Shown in pieces: positions 23,865 to 34,451 of a stretch of 64,000 bases of DNA; position 1 is the stretch's first letter, and each line of letters opens with the position of its first letter. Source of the DNA: Termitomyces sp. T153 (Eukaryota; Basidiomycota; Agaricomycetes; Agaricales; Lyophyllaceae). A program made the translations under genes and the position numbers. The DNA lies in NCBI GenBank assembly GCA_018296165.2, contig JACKQL020000008.1:1468123-1532122 (forward strand), read 5' to 3'. The notes beneath the pieces are model-generated. The model had not been told where the DNA came from. It searched no databases and saw only the letters and a program-made list of their open reading frames with translations.

Positions 23865-24630
23865 TGTCAGGTCCTGCTGACAATGGGGGCTCAGCTACAC
23901 TGGTGAATCCTTACTAGGTAGACACAATGTCCTGTGCTTATAACCTAGCATCCTGGGGTTGGTGTGGAGTGAAGGGACTTGTGAAGGGAAGCTAGGGGGG
24001 GCAGTCTGAGCAAGTCTGAAATGGTCTAGGGAAGTCTAAGACCAAGTATATTTGACATCAGACCTGGCCAGGCATTAGAAACAGGTTTGTGGGCATGCAA
24101 ATAGACTGCAGAGTAAGCGGAGGCTTTGCAAATGATGGGGGCAGAGCTGGAGTTTGATGGGGGATCACCAAGGCTTGATGGGTTCTGGGGCTGAGTGAGG
24201 AGTGAGGTCTAGAGTTGTTGTAAGAATGTTTGAGGGTCATAGCGGATGCATGGAGTTCATACTGATGTTGGAGATGAAAGGAACTTAGAGAAACAAAGGA
24301 AATATATACAGTCAAGACAAGACGGAGACAAGGCAAGACAAGACAGAGAAAAGAGATAGATTCGAGACTAAAAATAGAGACAGAAACAAAACAAGACACA
24401 AGACACAGGAAACCAGTAAATGAAATATCAAGACTAAAGTTCCAGGAGTTACTCTACAACTTATATACTGACTACTGGGTGGCTCCAGAGGACAGTGAAT
24501 ATGGTGGTGGGGCTTGACAGAGTTGTGTGAAATTGATGGGTGTTGGATGCAATCATGGGGCAGGCCACAGTGACATTCTGATGGGATCAGCTGGGAATGC
24601 AGGCCATTCCGGGGTCGTTGGAGTGCTCTG
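23865..24630 (-). repeat. G4 5' LTR, part 1
   Basis: From tgtcaggtcctgctgac to the G3 insertion point; continues at 35444-35715. Confidence 0.88.
24626..24630 (+). repeat. G3 target-site duplication, left (ctctg)
   Basis: ctctg, repeated at 35439-35443. Confidence 0.9.
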
Positions 24631-25617
24631 TGTCACGACCCGCTCCCTAGATCCCTAGACACGGCCCCCAACCCCTCCCGATAACTCCCCGGAACCCCGC
24701 CCACACTTTCGACGCCCACACTGGGCAACTCCGACGCTTCTCCGGCAAACCCCAATGGCAACTCCCTATCCGTAGCAATCAACACCCCCTTGAAACCTTC
24801 CCCCACCGTTCCTGGACACGTCATACGTCCTCGACCCCCTACCCTAGTTCACCCGACCCATCCCGGAGTGCCACGACGCCCCGGAGCGGCCGCGCCCCCA
24901 ACTGATCCCATCAGAATACCGCCGCGGCCCGAACTTGGGTTGTACCCGACACCCATCGACTCAGCACAGCCCCGTCGACCCCCGCCATCACATCCGCCGC
25001 CCTCGGAGGCACCCAGTAGTTGGTATATAAGTCATAGAATAACTCCTCGAACCCTAGTCTTGATATTACATTTTACCGGTTTCCTATGTTTCGTCTCTCG
25101 TCTCGTCTGTATTTCTGTTCCTAGGTTTCGAATCTATCTTTTCTCAGTCTCGTCTTGTCTCCGTCTCGTCTCGACTGTACATATTTCCTTTGTTCCCCTG
25201 AAGTTCCCTTGCTCCCTACATCAGTACGAACTCCGCGCACGCGCCACGACCTGAACATTTTTAACGACAACCCCGGGCCTCACTACCCGCTCGCCCCGGA
25301 ACCCATCAAGCCCCGGTAATCCCCTATCCAACCGACCCCGCCCCCCAACAGCCGAGAAGCCTCCGCCTACCCCGCAATCCCCTCGTGCGTCCGCTAACGA
25401 GCTCCGACACCCACCCCGGGTCAACGACCAGTACCTCCGGTCTTAGACCCCTCTGAATCACTCCGGACCTACTCGGGCCGCTATCCCTAGGGGCCCCTCG
25501 CAAGCCTTCCCCACCTCCGCTCCAACCCCGGGCGCCTGGTTATAAACGCAGGACATCGCGTCCGCCTAGTAAGGACTCGCCAGTGTACTGAGCCACCGTC
25601 GTCAGCGGAACCTGACA
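24631..25617 (+). repeat. G3 5' LTR
   Basis: TGTCACGACCCGC...GGAACCTGACA, 987 bp. TATA box at 25024, a pyrimidine-rich tract with repeated tctcgtctcgtct after the likely start, and several in-frame open stretches that are not genes. Confidence 0.95.
25024..25068 (+). promoter_or_regulatory. G3 LTR promoter and self-primer
   Basis: TATATAA at 25024-25030, then agtcttgatatta at 25056-25068, 32 nt downstream, where the transcript is expected to start. The 13 nt are the exact reverse complement of the PBS at 25618-25630. In Tf1/sushi elements the 5' end of the RNA folds back on the PBS and, after cleavage, primes minus-strand cDNA. Confidence 0.75.
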
Positions 25618-25630
25618 TAATATCAAGACT
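25618..25630 (+). promoter_or_regulatory. G3 primer-binding site (self-priming type)
   Basis: taatatcaagact, immediately after the LTR. It does not begin with the TGG expected for a tRNA 3' CCA end but matches the element's own 5' RNA sequence over 13 nt. Confidence 0.8.
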
Positions 25631-25649
25631 CCCCCTTACCCCGTTCTCG

Positions 25650-28160
25650 ATGTCTGCGTTCAACCCCGCGTACAACCCAGTCGGTTACCCAACCGACGCC
25701 TACGGCCGGCCCATATTGGAAAATTCCTACGCCCCATTCTACCCGGGCCCCTTCACGGACCAATACGTGCCCCGTCACTGGACCCCTGACCCCAACCAGG
25801 TGTTCTACACCCCCTCCATCAGCCAGGGAATACCCCCGGGCTGGCGCCGCCCTCCCGCATTCCACGCCGATGGCAACAACCCCCGTATCAACCCCGGAGG
25901 ATACTCCGCAGCACCCCCCAACCCCGCCTACCTTCCCCCCGCCCATTATTATGCGTATCCAATCCCCGCTGCAGCCCCAGCCCCTCCGGAAGCTACGGAT
26001 AACTATTCCCCACCCCGCCCACCATTCGCCGTTCAAACCCCTCCTTCCCCCAGGCAGCAGAGGATCGAAGCCTACGCCCAGCAACGCGACGAAGTCCTCC
26101 GCTTCCTTCGCCTGTCCCCTGCGGAATTCGCAAGGCGTACCCGCACCTTCCTTACCAGCCTAGGCTACCCCGACACCTCCGCAACCCCGGAGGTCTGGGC
26201 GGACCGACTCCTCGACTTCCACGAACGCTACCTGCAAGGGAACCTCCCGGAGAATACGCAAGGCACCCTGGGCCTTGACGAGAACTTACGGAACGAGCTC
26301 CGCGCCTTGGTCGAAGAAATCCACACTAGCCCGAACCCCCGCCCCTTCGAAGATCCCCTGGATCCCGCCCGCTTCTTCCACGTGCAACGCGAGGAACCCG
26401 TCGGGACACGAAACGAAGCCCCATCTTCCGTTCCCCGCCAGCAGGAAGAACTCAACGCGGCCTCCAGCATCTTGAGGAATCTCAACCCCGCGGGGGGGCT
26501 GTTCGACCAACCCGCCGCCCACACCCTGGCCCTCTCCGCCCGGCCCCGGGCCAGCTCGGTGCCCAGCGCCTTCCGAACCTGGGACCAACCCGCCATCCCC
26601 GAAATCCGCTCCCAACGACCGTCCCTACGCGTCGACGACGACAACCGGACCCTCTCCTATATCGACGAGCCGGGCAACCCCGTCGACGAACACCCCCCGC
26701 GCAACGGGCCCCAATGAGACCGACCCCCCCATTTCGACCTCCGCGCCCCTCGTAGCAATGCCCCTCCGCCCCGTCCCAACGCCCCAGTCCCCCCGCGACA
26801 GCCCCTGGGCCCCGGGGCGCCCCGACCCCCTCTGTCCGCCAACCCCTCTCGTCCCCCGCCCGCCCCGATGCCTAACCCCCCCAACGACATCAACTATTTC
26901 GGACCCCCGAATCCCGGAGGACCCTCTCCCCCTCGATGGGCCCCAGGACCTGCCCCGGGTAGTGTAGGTCAAAACCCCGGTGGGGGACCACCCAATGGCG
27001 GACCCCCGGGAGGATGGGGCCCGGCGATGGACAACTTCCCCCCCCAGCGCGGAAACGGAAACAACTACTACTACTACTACAACGCCGGACCCCCACCCCG
27101 AACTCAAAATTCGCAGGACGACACCCGCGACGCACTGGCCCAGGAAGGAAAGCTCGACATCCAGAAGCCCGAACCCTTCACTGGCCGCGACCCCCGGAAG
27201 TGGCGAATCTTCCTGACCCAGTGCTTAACTATGTTTCAAGCTAAGCCCATCACTTTTCAGCTTGAGAGCTCACGAGTAGCCTTCGCCGCATCATACTTAC
27301 AGGGCATCGCTTTCGACCACTACACCGCGCTACTCCGGTTCGACCCAAACAATCCCGTACTCTCCCATTGGCTCGCTTTCACTCAAGAGTTCTCGAGTAA
27401 GTTTGGCGTCTTTGACACCGTAGCAGAGGCGGAGGAAAATCTCTTCAACCTCCGAATGCGCGACAACGAACGCTTCACGACCTTCATCGTACGGTTCGAA
27501 CGAGAGGCCTACGAGACCGGCTGGAATTACAACGCCCTCCGGTTCGCCCTCCGTCGTGCCCTGCCCCAACGGATCAAGGACGTCCTTCGCCTCGCGCCCA
27601 AACAAACCACCTACGACGGGTACAAGGCGCTCGTTACCCAGGTCGACCAACATTATTGGGAAGATCGCAGTGAAAACACGGCGCCCCGGACCTCGTGGAA
27701 TACTTCCGGTAACACCAACTGGCAGACCGGAGCAACCAATGGCATCCGACCCTCCATCCCCACTAGCCCTGCTAACCCCGCACCCCGCTTCCCCCCGGGC
27801 CGAGGAGTCCCCAACACAAATCGGCCCCCGGGACAGCGACCACCCGCCCAGCTCAACGCCGCCGACCTCCACGACACCCCAGTACCTCCGGATACCAATC
27901 CCGACGACCGCGACGACATCCCGGACCCCACCGACGATCAGGAAGCCCTATGCGCAAACAGGATCCAGGACAGTCAGTGGATTGACGTGCTGGAAGAAAC
28001 GCAGGAGAAACGACGGAAGGAGGGCGCGTGCATCCTATGTGGTGAGCAGGGACATTTTATTCGCAATTGCCCTGAACGACAGGTGATGGGACGCGCCGTG
28101 TGGACGATCGACAGAGAAGACTGTAACTACCAGTTCACAGACAACGAGTCGGCGGTTTAG
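25650..28160 (+). CDS. G3 Gag polyprotein (one internal TGA)
   Basis: Structural protein of the virus-like particle, 836 codons counting the internal stop. Starts at the ATG 20 nt after the PBS ([10 protein letters not shown]). Order: Pro/Tyr-rich N-terminus; a helical segment ([19 protein letters not shown], near 26055); TGA at 26715; a second Pro/Gly-rich linker with a Tyr run encoded by a (tac)n tract near 27064; the capsid-type Gag domain ([50 protein letters not shown], near 27175-27560); a CCHC knuckle [14 protein letters not shown] near 28030. G4 has a sense codon in place of the TGA. Ends TAG at 28158. Confidence 0.88.
28127..28160 (+). other. Gag-Pol overlap (-1 frame)
   Basis: The pol frame is open only after the TAA at 28124, and Gag stops at 28158, so a shift must occur within about 33 nt. 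The same arrangement and the gtttaggtct at the Gag stop recur in G4. No classical X-XXY-YYZ heptamer is evident. Confidence 0.6.
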
Positions 28161-31100
28161 GTCTGGAAGACGCACTAGACCGCGGACCACATCCCGACGT
28201 CTTCTCCGCCCCAGCCACACTTCTCTGCGCAATGATGCTCGCCCCGGACAACCCCCCAGCACACCTCCCCTCCCACTCCTCCACAAACCTCCTCCTCCGC
28301 ACCACTCTCCCCTTCACCGACAAGCCCGTCCCCACACTAGTCGACAGCGGTGCCACCGATAACTTTGTTGACGAATCCCTGGCAGCGCTTGCCCCACAAC
28401 CCCTCCGCCGTCTCCCCGCCCCGATCCCCCTCAAACTCTTTGACGGAGACTCTACCCCAGCGGGAGACATCACTCATTGCCTAGAAACGACCCTGACCTT
28501 CGCCGACGGACAACGGCAAGAACTCCGGCTACTCGTCACAAAATTACACCCCTCCGCCCCCGTCGTCTTAGGGTTCTCATGGCTCCGCTCCACCAACCCC
28601 CGCATCGATTGGCCCAGTCTCACCCTACGCCTCGACCGGGACAACCCCGCCGATTCCGGGCTGGTACCCTTCCATGTCCCACCCCCCTCCGAGAGCTCCG
28701 AGGCCACGATCAACCAATCCCGGACCCCGCCGCAACTTCGCTCTAGATCTGCGCGATCATTCGTCATCTATGTCCGACTTGGCGGCTCGCTCAAGGAGCT
28801 TCCCGCCCTCGTAGACAGCGGCGCCTCCGGTGTCTTCGTCAGCAATCAACTCGACCTCCAACGCAACAACCTCGACAAACCCCTCGAGCTCCAACTCTTC
28901 GATGGGAGCCCCGCCACGACAAGAATCACGCAGTACCATGACGACACCCTCACCCTTGACAACGACCTGCAGTTCCAGGCCCGACTCCTCGTTACCCAAC
29001 TACCCCCGTCGACCCCGATCGTGCTCGGACTCCCGTGGCTGCGAGACGTCAACCCCGACATCAACTGGAAGAACCTTACCATGCAATTCCCCGGCCCCGA
29101 AGCAAGGTTAGCAGCCGCCATCCACCTCCGCTTCCAGCCTATCCCGGACCCCGACGCCACCCCGGATCCGACTGCTACATCCACAGGACCCGACCCCGTC
29201 GACTCCGGAAACCTCGACATTAAAATCATCGGCGCCGTCCCCTTCGCGCGCCTCCTACGAGAAGGCACCCCCGCCTTCCAGTTGCAAGTCACGCCGGCCC
29301 TACCGGAGAAATACCTCCGCGCAGGGACTATCACGCCAGAAAGGAAGACGGAGGAACAGATCCTATCCGAAGTAGTTCCCCCGGAGTATCATGAATTCGC
29401 TGACGTGTTCTCCGAAGGAAGTGCCAAGGAACTCCCTCCGCACCGCTCCTACGACCACCAGATCGACCTCGAAGAAGGCACCTCACCCCCGTTTGGCAAG
29501 ATCTACAACATGTCCGAAATCGAGCTCCGGGCCCTGAAGGAGTACCTCGACGACATGCTCGGCAAAGGTTTCATACGTCCCTCGATCTCCGCGGCTGGCG
29601 CCCCGGTTCTGTTCGCCAAGAAAAAAGACGGATCCCTCCGACTCTGTGTGGATTATCGGGGACTCAACAAAGTCACCAAGAAGAACCGGTACCCCCTCCC
29701 CTTAATTGGAGACCTTGTTGATCGCCTTCGCAGCGCCAAGATTTACACGAAAATCGACCTTCGTTCCGGCTACAACAATGTCCGGATCGCCCTGGGGCAT
29801 GAATGGAAGACCGCCTTTCGCACCCGCTACGGCCTCTTTGAGTATCTTGTAATGCCCTTCGGAATGACTAACTCCCCCGCCACCTTCCAGTACTTCATGA
29901 ACAACATCTTCCACGACATGAACGACGTCTTTGTCATCGTGTATTTGGACGATATCCTGATCTATTCGAATTCGCCCGCGGAGCATTCGGAGCACGTCCG
30001 CCGTGTCCTGGAACGGCTCTGAGAGTATCACCTTCATGCTAAACCCGAAAAGTGCTCATTCCACACAGCGGAAGTCGAATATCTCGGGGTCATCATCACC
30101 CCCGACGGTGTGCGCATGGATCCCGCCAAGGTCGACGCAATACTCAACTGGCCCTCCCCGCGGAACGTCAAGGAGGTACAGTCATTCTTGGGGTTTGCTA
30201 ACTTCTATCGCCGCTTCATCGACAACTACTCCGGAATTACCAAGCCCCTCAACCGGCTCACAAGGAAGGACACCCCTTGGGATTGGGACAGCAAGTGCCA
30301 GAGCGTATTCCTCCTCCTGAAGAAGGCCTTCACCTCTGCTCCGGTCCTCCGCCATTTCGACCCCTCCCTACCGATCGTGCTCGAATGTGACGCCTCCGAC
30401 TACGCTATTGCCGGGATACTCTCCCAGTCGAACTCGGAGGGCAAGGATCTCCGCCCCGTCGCCTTCTACACCCGATCAATGATCCCAGCGGAACTCAACT
30501 ACGACATTTACGACAAGGAACTCCTCGCAATCGTCGAAGCCTTCCGTCAGTGGCGGGCCTACCTCGAGGGGTCCCCGCACCGCATCCAAGTCTACTCCGA
30601 CCACAACAACCTGCAATATCTCACGACTACGAAACAGCTCAGCCGCCGCCAGGCTCGATGGTCCGAAACCCTTTCGGAGTACGATTTTACCATTCACTAC
30701 CGCCCCGGGCGACTCAGCGCAAAGCCCGACGCCCTCACTCGAAGACCCGACGTGTATCCGAAGAAATCGTTCGAAACTGAACGAAATGCATTCAACCATC
30801 GAGTGGTAATCCCACCTGAACATCTACATGCCGTGCTGATTTTAAACGAAGAAGGAATCCTCCAGCAAATCAGGAATTCACCCCCGGACCCCTTCTTCAA
30901 CCAGCACGATCCCCGCAACAACCCCGACGAGTCGAGCGTAGACAACCCCTTTTCGCTATCCCCGGACCACCGCCTGCTGCTCCGAAGTGGACGAATCTAC
31001 GCCCCGGACCACAAGTCCATTCGCCTCGACATACTCCGGCAGCACCACGATCACAAGCTCCGGGGGCACCCAGGAATTCGTAAGACCCTTCAACTCATCT

Positions 31101-32311
31101 CCCGGACTTATTTTTGGCCAGGAATGAAGAAGGACGTCACGCGATACGTGAGGGCCTGCGAGCCCTGCCTACGGGCCAAAGTCCCCCGCCATCGCCCCCA
31201 TGGACTACTGAAACCCCTCCCCGTTGGTCGCCGCCCCTGGTCTTCGATATCGATGGATCATATCGTCGAACTCCCCGATTCCAAAGGTTTCGACGCAATC
31301 CTCGTCGTCGTCTGCCGCCTTACCAAGCAAGCCCTCTTTATTTCCTGCCACACCACTGACACCACCCCGGATTTCGCCAAACTATTTTTAGAACATGTAT
31401 TCTCCAAACACGGGCTTCCCGATGACATCGTCTCCGACCGTGGGCCCCTATTCGTGTCTCATTTCTGGAAATCGCTGTGCAAGGCGCTCGAGATCAAGAC
31501 CAGCCTCTCTACCGCCTATCACCCGGAAACCGACGGGCAAACCGAGCGTGTAAACCAGACGTTAGAACAGTACCTTCGCCTCTACGTTAACTATTTACAG
31601 AACGACTGGCGCGCGGAGCTCCCCCTCGCCAAATTCACCTACAACAACACGCCTCATTCCGCCACCGGAGTTTCCCCCTTTTACGCCAACAAGGGCTACA
31701 ATCCCCGACTCACACTGTCCCTCAAGGACATCCCCTCCCACGTTGCCCACGAAGTCGCCGAGGACCTCCGGTCCCTCCACCAATTCCTCCGGGACGAGAT
31801 CGACACCGCCAACCAAGCCTACTCCAAGCATGCCGACGCCCGCCGCCAGCCGACCCCCGACTGGCCCCCCGGCACCTTGGTCTGGCTCGACCGACGAAAT
31901 CTTAAGACCCGGAGGCCCTCTATCAAACTCGACTACAAACGCCTCGGTCCATTCAAGATCCTCCGGAAGGTCTCCACCCACACTTACAAACTTGACCTGC
32001 CTCCGGGTCTAAAGGGCCTCCACCCTGTATTCCACGTTCGACTCCTTGAAAGGCATGCTCCAGACCCCTTCCCTGGCCAACGCCCCAGCCGACCGCCCCC
32101 CGTCGAAGTCGAGGACGAGTACCACTACGAGGTCGACGAGATCCTCGACTCCCGGGTAGTTCGCGGCTGACTCCAGTACTTGGTCCGATGGAAGGGCTAC
32201 GGGCCTGAGGACGATACGTGGGAGCCCCGAAGGAACCTCGACAGAGCCCCCGACAAAATCCGGGACTTCCACCGACGGAATCCCGCCAAGCCCCGGAACC
32301 CCCGGGACTGA
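28127..32311 (+). CDS. G3 Pol polyprotein (two internal TGA)
   Basis: Replication and integration enzymes. Domains in order: retropepsin-like 1 ([15 protein letters not shown], 28335) with its [17 protein letters not shown] block (28560); retropepsin-like 2 ([17 protein letters not shown], 28809) with [17 protein letters not shown] (29020); reverse transcriptase ([17 protein letters not shown] near 29620, catalytic VYLDDILIY near 29940); RNase H ([11 protein letters not shown] near 30380, [12 protein letters not shown] near 30510); integrase zinc finger (HPGIRKTL...CEPCLRAK near 31065-31180), catalytic D, D and E (SMDHIVE near 31250, VSDRGPLF near 31430, [12 protein letters not shown] near 31520); GPF module (31940); chromodomain ([28 protein letters not shown], 32125-32230). 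TGA at 30020 and 32168 stand where Arg is expected. Two tandem protease domains are unusual. Confidence 0.92.
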
Positions 32312-32315
32312 CCCA

Positions 32316-32377
32316 ACACAGATGGCAATAGTGGGCATAACCCCTGCCTCTGGGTTCACCAGGGATTCAACTCCCAC
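32316..32377 (+). other. Conserved foldable block after pol (G3)
   Basis: acacagatggcaatagtggg, then GGG-cataa-CCC, CTCTGG-gttca-CCAGGG (32348-32364) and GGGA-ttcaac-TCCC (32362-32375). The block recurs in G4, G5, G7 and G8. It resembles tRNA A and B boxes (TGGC..TAGTGG and GGATTCAACTCC) but does not fold as a full tRNA. Confidence 0.5.
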
Positions 32378-32541
32378 CAATACTCTCCTACGTGTTTCCA
32401 CTTGTTCCTTTCCTCGCTCTATCTGAAACTCCCCACACTCAGCGGAAGGCCCAACGACTGTATAAGAACAAGTAGTGTACACGTATATACTCGAACAAGA
32501 AAGGGGCATGGAACAAGTCGGCAACGGGGTCCGAATTCCCC

Positions 32542-34237
32542 TCACCCTCCCTCCTCCTCCGACCCTAACCCCGCTACCCTTCCCACCATGAACACCTCCA
32601 ACTGCGCCACTACCGCCGCCAGAACCTCGGGTTGCCCGGGGAGCGGTTCCCCCACGTCCGTCGCTATCTCCCACCACGCCCCGGGGTCTGCCGTCGCCCT
32701 CCGCCGATGCCCTGCCAACAGACGCCCCATCTGCGTTACCCCTTGGCCCAACTCCGGCGGAAGGTCCCCGGGCATCCTCGCCAACCCATCGTGGAGGGAC
32801 CCCAGCGCTGCCGACGCCCCGTCGAGAAGGATGCGATGCTCCCGGGCCCAGTCTGTGGAACCCGAGTCAACGCTAGGGAAAAGAAGGCGGGACAACCACT
32901 CATGAAGCACTCCTCGCCGGCCCAAGGCCGCCTCGTTGGCGAGCCACTCCTCCCGCCGTTGCGCCCTCTCCGCCGCCGCCCAGACTTCCCCAGCGCTGGA
33001 ATCCTGCCGAGTCTCCCGCACCCCTGGGCCCCCTGCCTGCTGCGCCGCCACTTCCGCCGCTTCCGCCTGCGCCTGCAAATGCACCGTCCGCACCTCCAAC
33101 TCCTGCAGACGCGATAATCGCTCCGTGGCAGTCCCGACGGCAACGTCCTTGTCCTTCCGTGCCAGGTCCCGTTCCCTCCGAACCCCCTCTAACTCCCGTC
33201 AAGCCCCGTCCCTCTCCTCCCATACCCCCTGAATCTCCCCCTCGCGTGCGACCAACAACCGTTCCAAGCCCTCTACCCGACGCCGCAGATAGGCCTCCGC
33301 AACCGACCACGACCCGTCCGCGGACTGCTCAACGGGGACTCCGGACGTAGGGGAATACACCGCGGAACCGGGGGGGCCCCCCATTACCTGCTCGCCCCGC
33401 GCCCGCTTACTGGGACCCGCCTCGGGTGAAGGGGACGCCCTCCATTTCCCCTTCTCCTGCCTGGAAGGGGCCCCCTCCTTCCGCCCACCCTGCGGAGGGC
33501 CCACCTTCATGACAGACGCGCTAACCCGTTCCCCCTCCCCAGCCCCGGAGCCCCTCCCCGACACCCTGCCCTTCCGTCCCTCCTCCAGCTGTGCTGCGAC
33601 CCAACCCTGATCCCACCCTTGCTCCGCCGCGACGCAAACGGCCCGCCAACTCAGGGTGACGGAACACTTCTCGTGCCGCGAACGGCACGGGAGGCACACC
33701 GACGTGTCCCGCCGCACCCCCGATGCTGGTTCCTCAAACTCACACTGCTCCCCCCGTCGGGTACAAGACGCACACTGCAAGGGCATGTTGGTCCGGAAGA
33801 CACGAAACTAAGTAGCCACTCACCGGGGCCGCCGACTGACACCACTCGAGGGTGGGGGGACCCCTCGCCCGACCCACCGCCTCGGCAAACTGCTCCGGCG
33901 TCACCTCCGCCTGCACCACCCTCGAACCCTCTGGAACAAGTCGAACCACCCCCGGGCGAATGCCAGGCTTGGAACGCGTAGAAGTAACCACGCCCGCCGG
34001 GGGCTGCGTCGCATCCGCACCAGACGGTGGCCCTGAGGGACCAGCCACGGCCGCGGACAACTCTGCGAGGGGACAATCAGTGTTCTGGGATACATAGAAC
34101 GGGCCGCACTCATGACTACGGTACATCGCCTCGACCCGACGGCGATCCCGGCGACCCTCTGAATCTTCGGAGGACGACGGCTGGGAAGGTGGGGACGGCG
34201 ACCTAGATGCTGTGGGAGAATAAGCTGAAGAAGACAT
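32542..34237 (-). CDS. Antisense accessory gene (Zn2Cys6-like, coiled coil), G3 copy
   Basis: Three exons on the strand opposite to pol: 34237-33824, 33774-32904, 32852-32542 (531 codons), with introns 33823-33775 (GTGAGT...TTGCAG) and 32903-32853. Splicing joins SAAP to CASC, forming C-x2-C-x6-C-x15-C-x2-C-x6-C, the spacing of fungal Zn(II)2Cys6 DNA-binding clusters with a long middle loop. Then an NLS-like GPSKRARG, a coiled coil (RRRVEGLERLLVAREGEI onward), EEWLANEA, and a conserved end (WAREHRILLDGASAAL...AVVAQLEV). A TGA at 33199 (Arg CGA expected) and the donor ATGAGT for GTGAGT break this copy; both are CpG-type changes. Function unknown; a nuclear DNA-binding or regulatory role is inference. 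Confidence 0.82.
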
Positions 34238-34266
34238 CGCAACAAGCTGGCGGGCTCCTGGGTGCG

Positions 34267-34283
34267 TCCACCCCTTTTTAATG
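34267..34283 (-). promoter_or_regulatory. Core promoter of the antisense gene (G3)
   Basis: Minus strand cattaaaaaggggtgg, about 40 nt upstream of the ATG at 34237. A/T boxes occur at the same distance in G4 (15189), G5 (48980), G7 (59214) and G8 (53294). Confidence 0.55.
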
Positions 34284-34438
34284 AATCAAGAAGGGGCCCC
34301 TGACGAACGGCGGCCGCACCTCGACTTCCTTCCCCACGCCGCCGCCGCTCGCTGCGGTTTGATCAATGTTGATCAACTTCGATTCCCACGCCCTACCGAT
34401 GCCCGACTCGCTCCCCGCGTCTCGAGGGTCTCGACGCT

Positions 34439-34451
34439 GAAGGGGGGGTGA
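34439..34451 (+). promoter_or_regulatory. G3 polypurine tract
   Basis: gaagggggggtga directly before the 3' LTR, the expected plus-strand primer site; the same tract adjoins the 3' LTR of every family member seen. Confidence 0.85.

Noticed and set aside
24790..25254. 154-codon open frame in both G3 LTRs (again at 34611-35075)
   Set aside because: It begins upstream of the TATA box and runs across the promoter, and its translation is low-complexity. It is shared only because the LTRs are copies.
26715..32170. TGA recoding (selenocysteine or readthrough) in G3
   Set aside because: The related copies have sense codons or expected Arg at these positions, and the changes match CpG decay. No recoding signal was seen.
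32316..32377. A genuine tRNA gene
   Set aside because: A and B box-like motifs are present, but the anticodon and T arms overlap and no acceptor stem forms.
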